Shown here: in pieces, positions 13,134-21,900 of the stretch
Numbering within the stretch: position 1 is the first letter of the stretch
Layout of the letters: each line of letters starts with the position of its first letter
Virus record (IMG/VR): IMGVR_UViG_3300006754_000025
Coordinates: 1-53,560 of that record
Strand: one strand, 5' to 3'
Origin: a virus
DNA length: 53,560 nt
Translations under genes and position numbers: made by a program
Notes under the pieces: model-generated
What the model saw: the letters and a program-made list of their open reading frames with translations, nothing else
What the model was told of the DNA's origin: nothing
Database searches by the model: none

Positions 13134-15910
13134 TACGTCGCCCGTGTAACAGAGGTCGGATCATCGGCGTCGTTCAAGGTGAACGTCGCGGCGGTTGTCG
13201 TTCCGTCTAACTGCCTCAGCGTCTTGGTGGTAAGCGTCAGGTCAAACTCGCCAACATGCGCGTTGATGATGTAGAGCAACTGGGCGCCCGTCATCGCCGA
13301 CCCATCCGTGCCGTACGCTTCGGTGAGCGCCGTCGTCCAGATGTCAGCGGCTGACAAGTCATTGAGCGCCGCGATCGCAGTCGCGTTCGAGTCAACCACC
13401 GTGTCGATCGTCGACAGCTGCGTGTCCAGGTTCGCCGACGCCAGCCCGACCGCCGTGCGAATATTCGCCTGCGACAGATCGTTGAGCGCCGCCACTGCTG
13501 ACTGAGTCGTCGAGTGCTGCGTGTCCTGGGCGGTATCCAACGCGTCCAGCGTCGTAATCGTTCCGCTGATCGTGAAACCAGCCTTGTCTGTAAGAGCCCT
13601 GGTTGCCACGCTCCACACGTCAGCGGCTGCATGGGTACTGAATCCAGTTGCGGTCACCCAGGTCGTCACACCGTCGCCAACAGCCTTGCCGAACGTGCCG
13701 GCGGACGTGTGGCCCGCGTACGCTTCATCCCAAACCGCGTCGGCCACAGCTGCCGCCGTTGGTGCGGTCGCGTTGTCCAATGCCTCGGCGGTGCTGCCGG
13801 ACGTTCCTGAATGGTCCGCGATTGCCTCTTCCCAGACCTGATCCGCAACAGCTGCAGCAGTCGGTGGGGTTGTTGTGTTCCAATCGCCTTTGCCGTCGAG
13901 TGAACTAGCGCCAAAGTCACCCGCTGCGAGAGTGAAACCAAGAGCCGACAGGGTACGCGTACCGCTCGTCCAGACATCGGCAGCTGAATGGGTGCTAAAT
14001 CCAGTCGCGGTCACCCAGGTCGTTACACTATCACCGACTGCTTTACCGTAGGTCCCCGCAGTAGTGTGGCCGCTCGTCGCTTCGTCCCACACCGCGTCTG
14101 TAATAGCCGCAGCCGTTGGGGGCGTCGTGGTATTCCAGTCCCCCTTGCCATCCAGAGCGCTCGCCGCGATCCCGGCTGCCGTCAACCAGTTCGACGTGAT
14201 CGAAGGTAGGTTCGTCAAGTTGGTGGTTGTGGCGACCGTCGTCACGTTGACGACCGTGTCCGATGCAGGGTCAAAGTCATTCATGTTGCCGATGAGGTAG
14301 CCAGCTGATCCAGCCCCGTACGCACCGGGAAGCGCCGTCGACCAAGGGTCGCCAGCCGCGCCAGCCGCGTTCAAAGCCTCCGCTGTCGATCCAGATGACC
14401 CAGAGTGGTCGGCCAGCGTCTCAAGCCAGACTTGATCCGCGATCGCACCAACCGTGGGCGGGGTCGTGGTATTCCAGTCCCCCTTGCCATCCAGAGCGCT
14501 CGCCGCAATACCAGCCGCCGTCAACCAGTTGGATGTAATCGCCGGCAGGTTCGTCAGGTCAGTGGTCGTCGCGACCAAGGTCACGTTGGCCACAGTGTCC
14601 GCAGCTGGGTCGAAGTACGAAGCAGCGGCGAGCGTGCGTGCGTTGAATTCAGCGACCGTCGGAATGTCCGCAATGCCCGCCGTGTGGTCAGCCGTCTGGG
14701 GCGTGTTGCCTGTGTAGGTGGTCAGCGTGTTGACTAGATTCACGGTTCCCACGACGCCAGAGGACGACATTGTAATCGCCGACGCATCGCTGGTGATATT
14801 CGTAGCGGCGCTCAATGTTCGCGTACCGCTCGTCCAAACGTCAGCTGCGCTATGCGTGCTGAATCCCGCCGCCGTCACCCACGTTGTGACCCCATCCCCA
14901 ACCGCTTTACCGTAGGTTCCCGGCGTCGTGTGGCCGCTCGTCGCTTCGTCCCACACCGCGTCGGTGATCGCCGCCGCCGTTGGGGGCGTCGTCGTATTCC
15001 AATCGCCCTTACCATCCAAAGCCGACGCGGCAATGCCAGCCGCCGTCAACCAGTTCGACGTGATCGAAGGTAGGTTCGTCAGGTCGGTGGTCGTTGCGAC
15101 CAAAGTGACATTGGCCACAGTGTCCGCCGCCGGGTCGAAATACGAAGCAGCGGCAAGCGTGCGTGCCGATATGACCGCGTCCAAATTGGTGCCGAGAATA
15201 AAACCCGCCGTGCCACCACCATACGCGCCCGGCAAAGCTGTTGACCACGGATCGCCGGCAGAAGAGGCTGCAGCCAATGCTTCTGCCGTGCTACCCGATG
15301 TGCCGCTATGATCGGCAATTGCTTCTTCCCAGACCTGATCGGCAATTGCAGCTGCAGTCGGATCGTTAAGTGCAGTGAAACTTGAACCGTCTTCAGTCGC
15401 AGCCATCGCAGAGTCTGTGCCCCGCTGGTCGCTATTGGTCGTCGTCGTGTTAACTAGATTGGTCGTCGTCGCCGACAAGTTGACCGATGTCGACTGATTC
15501 TCAACATTCGCCCAGTCGATGCCTATGTTTCCAGTCGCCGTTAGATTCAAAGCCGCTGACAGGAAATTGTCAGGGATCGAAACCATTTCAGGGGCTGCCC
15601 CAGCATTCACCACGTCAAGCATTTGCGAGCCGATGCAGGCGTCCCCCTCAGCTGGTGAGCCGCCAGCGCGATCGTAGGCGGTAACGTGATACAAACCGTC
15701 TACGATCCAGCTAGGCAGTTGCGCCGTGTAGTATCCGCTCGCTGTCCCCTGCTCCGTGCCTGCGACATCGTAGTCCGCGATCGCAGCCGTCGAGTAGGTT
15801 TCAAACGCAAGGTCGGTCGCCACGTCAGCAATGTTGCCGTCGCGATCGCGGATGAAGAAATAGACGTTGTTGCCAGTCGTGTATTGGATACCCAGGACAT
15901 CGTTAGCCAT
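13133..15910 (-). CDS. Long repetitive phage fibre protein
   Basis: This 925-residue, Ala/Thr/Asp-rich protein has a globular start (IQYTTGNNVYFFIRDRDGNIADV, about 1-100), a repeat-built shaft, and a short C-terminal cap (FDLTLTTKTLRQLDGTTTAATFTL). The shaft alternates two related units. One is QVWEEAIADHSGTSGSTAEAL (three copies); the other is DAVWDEATSGHTTAGTYGKA followed by VTTWVTATGFSTHSAADVW (three copies). They are joined by a spacer LDGKGDWNTTTPPTAAA and a VANVTLVATTTDLTNL segment. The 'AxVWDEA..GHTTxGT' module is widespread in phage fibre and virion proteins. DNA copies are nearly identical (44 exact bases at 14124-14167 and 14463-14506), so repeat number can change by recombination. 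Confidence 0.75.
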   Translation of the reverse strand: MANDVLGIQYTTGNNVYFFIRDRDGNIADVATDLAFETYSTAAIADYDVAGTEQGTASGYYTAQLPSWIVDGLYHVTAYDRAGGSPAEGDACIGSQMLDVVNAGAAPEMVSIPDNFLSAALNLTATGNIGIDWANVENQSTSVNLSATTTNLVNTTTTNSDQRGTDSAMAATEDGSSFTALNDPTAAAIADQVWEEAIADHSGTSGSTAEALAAASSAGDPWSTALPGAYGGGTAGFILGTNLDAVISARTLAAASYFDPAADTVANVTLVATTTDLTNLPSITSNWLTAAGIAASALDGKGDWNTTTPPTAAAITDAVWDEATSGHTTPGTYGKAVGDGVTTWVTAAGFSTHSAADVWTSGTRTLSAATNITSDASAITMSSSGVVGTVNLVNTLTTYTGNTPQTADHTAGIADIPTVAEFNARTLAAASYFDPAADTVANVTLVATTTDLTNLPAITSNWLTAAGIAASALDGKGDWNTTTPPTVGAIADQVWLETLADHSGSSGSTAEALNAAGAAGDPWSTALPGAYGAGSAGYLIGNMNDFDPASDTVVNVTTVATTTNLTNLPSITSNWLTAAGIAASALDGKGDWNTTTPPTAAAITDAVWDEATSGHTTAGTYGKAVGDSVTTWVTATGFSTHSAADVWTSGTRTLSALGFTLAAGDFGASSLDGKGDWNTTTPPTAAAVADQVWEEAIADHSGTSGSTAEALDNATAPTAAAVADAVWDEAYAGHTSAGTFGKAVGDGVTTWVTATGFSTHAAADVWSVATRALTDKAGFTISGTITTLDALDTAQDTQHSTTQSAVAALNDLSQANIRTAVGLASANLDTQLSTIDTVVDSNATAIAALNDLSAADIWTTALTEAYGTDGSAMTGAQLLYIINAHVGEFDLTLTTKTLRQLDGTTTAATFTLNDADDPTSVTRAT
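13690..15345. repeat. Coding repeats inside the long fibre gene
   Basis: Three long, nearly identical DNA segments start near 14100, 14440 and 14966 and cover the spacer and shaft units. The longest exact match I followed by eye is 44 bases (14124-14167 versus 14463-14506). Units near 13720-13800 and 15280-15345 are more diverged. Confidence 0.8.
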
Positions 15911-18900
15911 TACCGGCCCTCGCGTTCACGTTGTTCCCGCAGCAATTTGTTTCGCTTTTGCATCGCTGAGATGAGGCGTTGCATTCGTTCAGCCTCTGCC
16001 CGCTCCTCTTTCGGCATCGCCTCTTTCTCGTCCGCTGAGAAAAACGCCCGCTTGAATGTGCCGGCGCCCATCCCCTTGAGCCTGTCGAACGCCGCCTCTC
16101 GCGTCGCCCGTGTCTGCGCGGCGGGTGAAATGTCAGTGACACGGAAGCCAGTGAGTTGATTCAGCGCGTTGTAGAAGATGTCGGTGGGCGACCCTAGTTT
16201 GCGAGGATCTGTCGCGCTACGCAGCCGAGTAACACCACGGCTCGTCGGAAGGTTCGACATGAGCAGTTCAAACGTCTGATTCGTCTTGACTGGCCCCTTG
16301 CCCTCTTCTCGCAAGCCAGTGAGTTCGCCAAGGTTAGACATCAGGCGACCAATAGGCGGATCAGCTGACGCCAACTCGCGAGGCCCCATCGGGCCTCGCT
16401 GGAAGAAACTTTGGCCGGTCGCCATTTCTAGCGGCGCTTTAATCATCGGGTTCATTCGCGACATGCCTTCGAGGAGCGTGTTACGAACGTCCGGCCCGAA
16501 CCCCAACGTGTCCTCGATCGCCAGGCCGCCACCTGTCAGGTATCGCGGCGACCCGTCAGACGCTGTGCCGATGTTGGCGGTGAACTGGTCTTTCAAGTAG
16601 TTCGGCAACGGGGCTTCCTGCTGTCGCTGTGCTTCCATGCCAGCGTAGTTGTAGCCTCGCACCGTCTGCCCCATCGCGCCGCCCGGCTTCTCCAACAACC
16701 GCTTCCAAATCACCGGAGCGATGCGACGAGAGAAGGTGTAGAAGGGCACGAGCCGCCGCATTCCCTGCTTCTCAAACGGCGTCAACCGGCTGTAATCGAA
16801 GTGCAATTCCTCAACTTTGTGCGCCGCCGCGATCGGGTCCCAGCCCTGCTTTTTCAGGTAGAGGTAAAGCGGTACGCGGTTGAACCACTCAACCTGTTGG
16901 TTCAGCTTGCCGCCCGTGTACGCGCCGGTCCTCGCAGCTGTTCGGATTTTCTCTAACCCGCGTCGGAGCCGTTCGAGTTTACCCCACGGCTTCTTGCCGC
17001 CGCTCGCATCCGCACCGAACAATGGATTGTTCGCGACCCATTGCGACTGCTCTTGCCACGTCGTCCTAACGTCTCTCGCACGTTCCGGCACGACGCCCTT
17101 GCTCGTTCGCAAGTTGAAGATGTCCGTATCGATCCCGTGTCCCAATACCTCGTACGCCTCTAACTCACGCAACAAGTCCCGATCGTCGGTCGTCAACGAC
17201 TTGATGTCCTTCCGCGCCTTATTCAGTAGCTCCTTTGCGAATTTGGCGAATTTGGCGTAATCGCCAACGTCTCGTGGAGTCTCCATCAACCCCGACGCCA
17301 TGTTGACATGCTGGCCGGATACCAAGTTGCGAAGCTGGAACGACGGCGTACCGAACCCAACGGTGACGCCTGCCTTCCAGTAACGCATGACCTTATCGAT
17401 ACCCTCGCCAATCACGCCGAACCATTCAGGGTCGGAGTTCAGTTTCTGCAGCGAGACGAACGCGTCCGCAAGATCAGGCTGAACTCGCATCTTTGCAAGC
17501 TCATCGACGTTGGTTTGGGTCTTCTCAGCCAAGTGAACCAATGCCTTGAGCGGCCCATCTGCACCCTCTTTCGCGGTCATGCCCGTTGACCTGAATACCG
17601 ACGCGATGTCCGGCGCTTCCGCAAACCCCTCGTCCCCAGCGTTTATGTAGGATGCAGGGTCGGCCAGCGTCTCATGGAATGCTTCTAGGTTGCCCCTCGC
17701 TCGCGCAAGTTGCTTCTGGTATCGCATGAAGTCGTCCGTGAGGTTCTTCGTGAACATCTCATGCGACTTCCGGCCTTTCAGCCACTCGTCAATCGCCCAG
17801 GCGTGCGCCTCGACGCCTTCATACACTTTGCCGTCGTGCGTGAACGCGTCTTTGTCCCACCATTTATTCGGCTTAATGTCGTCCCCCATGCCCTTGCCGT
17901 GGAATTCCGCATCGAGGTAGCGACCGTACTTTTTGAGGATGTAGTCGTAGCCCTCTTCGCGTACCTGTGGATCGGTCAGCAAGAGGTTGACGATGCCGGC
18001 AGGCAGTGTGCGAATCGCTGGCTGCCGGGCTCGGGCCGCATCAATTTGGACGCTCCATTCTCGCGTCTTGCCTAAGCCCAGTTTGTCGGCCAGCTTCTTA
18101 TCGACTGACCGGGGCGCATATTGATACGAAACGGCGTCGATCATGCTCACGTCGCCGCCCATTTCCTCGTACGGCTCCAACGCCTTCAGCATGCCACGAT
18201 GTAACTTGCCGGCCAACTCGTACGTTTGATCCCGCAACGCAAGGTTGGCAATCTCGTCGCCGCTCAGCATCGAGTCAAAGACCTTGCGAAGCTCAGGGCT
18301 CATCAGCTGGTCAATATTCTTGCCGTCCGCCCCCAGGTACTTTGACCGAATCCCCTGATAGAGCGTCTTCAACCACTGCTTAAGCGACTTGAATACCCGC
18401 TCCAACTTTCGCGTCGGCGACTTCCCCGACCGCATGTACAGTTCAAACGATTCCGCGAAGACCTCTTCCGCCTCTTCGGTCCACCGACCATCCGCATCAA
18501 CTACCTGTGTCGCCTTGTTGAGACGCCCCGCCCTGGCGAGTTGATCCAAGACGCCGCTTTCGGCGTCCCTAAGCAACTGTGGGTCAATGTCCGCAAGATG
18601 CCGCCGGAAGATGTGCGATGTCTCGTGAATAAAGGACGTGAGGTCGCCGCTGCTGTCGCCCGTCTTCGCGTTGCGGAACGCGGCAAAGATCGATTCCTTT
18701 TGCGCATTGAATGCGACGGCGGCCTTCGCCGTATTGCCCCTACCCTGGTGAAAAATGTCTTGGATTGTGACATCCGCATCGTCGAAAATCACGAAGTTGT
18801 TTTTACCCTTCGCGGCTTGTTTTGCCTTTTCCAATTGGTCGACGTATCGTAACTCCATTCGTGATAAACGCTTCAGTCGCGGTGCGGTGTCCGGTTGATC

Positions 18901-21900
18901 TGCGATCTTCTTGCGGAGTTCAGCGATGCGATTCTGAATCCAGGTCACCTGTGACCTCGCGTTCATCACGGACGCGCGCGACGAACCGTCGAAGTATTTG
19001 ATTCCGCGAATACCCGCCTTGCGCAATTCGTCCGACGCGGCTACCTTGCCGCCAACGCTCTTTGAGAGGTCGTGGTAAACATCTTTCGCGGGCTTATTCC
19101 AATTCGATTCCAGGTATCGCTTTTGTGCTTCCCAAAACTCAGGACTCCCTTTCGCTGCGATAAACTCGTCGGTGATACCTGAGCCGTCAGGGCCAATCCT
19201 CTCGCGGAACGCCTTCTTCACTACGTCGGATTGCTCAGACAGTGGTAAGTCCCACTTCAAATAATCATCGTCCGCCGGCGCAAGGTCAACTTTATAGAGA
19301 CGACCTGTCCCCTTATCGAGCGAGACATCTCCTTCCTTCAAGTCTGACATGAACCGATATACGTCCTCCTGGTCCGACAATGTCTCTTTCGCTCGCTTCC
19401 AGTCCGCCTCGTCCCACGAAAGATTACCCCACCGCTCGGGATTAACCGGCTTTCCTAGCCGACCCTCTCGCTTCAGCCCGTCGATATGCCGGAACTTGTC
19501 GTCAGCGCGGCGCAAGTCAAGCTCAATCGACTCCATTTGTTTCGCTAACGCGTCGTCGAACGACTGCCCGCCTTCCAGTAACCACGACAGCTGTGTAACA
19601 TGGTCACGTTTCGATCCCCCTAGTACGCGAGTGGCAAGTTCACCTTTGTATTTGACTACTGGACGCGAACTCAACGTGTCCTTGTAATACCGGGCGATGT
19701 CCTCAGTTTCCGTGAAGTACAAACCATGCCCATACGCCGCCGCGCCCTCGCCTGTCCCAATCTTCGACGAGTCAAACTTGTCAAACTCGTGCGGTGACCC
19801 GTGCCATGCGGTTTGATAAAGGATGTCCTCGTGATTGCTGCCATCGACGGACATCATGTTCCCGTATCTTTGAGAATCTGCACGTCCACCAACACTCCCG
19901 GTGGCATCCTCGGACTCGGCGAATAACTTGTACTCGCCATCTGTGGATTTCGTCACCGATGAAGCATCCGGCCAATTGTTCTTGGCACGACTTAAGGCGT
20001 GGCCCGAATTAAGACCCTTGACTTGATCGTAACTGAATGTTCCATCTGGCCATTCCACACGCACGGACTGCACGAACGGGAACCGTTGTTCTTCAAATCC
20101 ACGCAGCTGATAAAGGATGTCACCTGGAATTGCATCGCGCACCGGAACAACCGTCGAGCCTTGTTCTTTGACCATTCCGGTGCGGCCAACAATCAACTCG
20201 TCCTCTGGAACCTGGAACCTGCGAGATTCCCATCCCTCGTCGAAGCTATCCACGACCCACGCGTGGCCACGTTTCGCCCTCTTGGTGCCGGCGTGTTTCA
20301 TCGGCTTACTGAATTGGTAGCCCTCTTTGCCTTTAACTTTGCGCTGGACGGTAGCGTTCCGCTGTACGGGAATATTTGGCTGCTCGTGAAAGAAGTCAGT
20401 GCCGTATTTGAAATCCTGGCCGGCGTAGCCTGACTTCTCTGCCAGCTGCTTAATTAGCGGATGTAACGATTTCCGCTCGTCTCGCGACAACTTGATCGCG
20501 CCCGACTTGATACTGTCCGTTGCCTTGAACGCCCCTTCCTGATCTGTTAGTTGCCGCAAACGCGAATCGCTAACGTCCCACCCCTTACGCAGCAGATCCT
20601 TGAACGAGTCCTGTCGGAACAGGGACGTAGCGTCCCAGGCACCCGCCACGCCATCGTGCTGCAACGCGTCTAGGAGTCGATTGAAGTTGTTGGCTTTGAG
20701 TCCCTTAAGTCTTTCGCGATGCACAGACAACGCGATAATGCCGCCCCACACTTGCTCCTGAATCTGGGCGGGGGCGATGCCCATCTTTTTAGCCACTTCA
20801 CGGAAAACGGCTGCCGACGATGCGTAAAGCCAATTCTTACCAAACTCGCCACCGAGCTTGTAAGCGGCCTTGCCGTCACGTGCGAGCAGCTTTTTCCCGC
20901 CGAACATCAGCATTGACGCTTCCAACCAGTTGGCGGCCCGAGCCATCCATGTGTCTAGCGGAAGCGGATCGTCCTTGCCCTCTGTCGCCCGCTGAAAGTT
21001 GGGTTGCTTCATCCACTCCTCGCTGCCAGCCCTTAATTCACCCGCGTCAGGAGTATTTGAATTCACGACGCGTTTGATGTTCTTGACGTGTGTGCCAGTG
21101 GCTTTGATGACAGGCTCCCCCTTGACTTCGGATATTCCAATCACGCGAGCCCGAACCGCATTCTTGGTTTCGATGAGTAGCTTATCGATCACTGCATCGT
21201 CAGTTGTGTAGTCGCTGGCTTTCCATCTCACGAGGAAATCAAGCGCCAACTGGTCGTGCTTCTCGACGACGGTCTGTGCCGAAAACGCCGAGCGGAGCGC
21301 CGCGAATCGCCTAGCGTCTGCTGTGCCCAACAGGTTCTTGTAGATGGCGGCACCACGCTTGTATTCACCACCGACAGACTCACCAATTTGAGCCAGCGCC
21401 TTGATCGACGTTCGATCCCAAGTGTTGCTGTAGAACATTTCCATCGACTTGAGCGCCGTTGGGTTCTTGTTTGCTATCGCATCCAGTTCCGCGTCACTGT
21501 AATGCGACAACATCTTGAGGTACTTGTTCGCCACCTCTGGTCCCTGCTTCTTCTCCACGTTCAAAGCCGCTCGTTGTGCTTCTTCTGGGATTCGCCTGTA
21601 CGTCGATTTGGCGGCTCGCGTCGCTTTGGGTCCAAGTGTCTCGTTAAACCGCTGGAACAGGGTCTTGCTTCCGCCGATCGCAGAGTCGTTGTCACGCAGC
21701 GCCTTCATGTCGCCGGCTTCTAGCGTGTCCCATGTTACGTCTTCGTAGAACTTACCGGTCGAGTGGTCGAACAGGTCAAACGTCTGCTTTTCGATTTCGT
21801 AACCGGCTCGGCCCTCCAGTTCATCATTGCCAGCTTCATAGATGTCGTCGGCAATCTGTTTCAGTTTCGCTGAATTAAGCCGGAATGTTTCAAGGTTATT

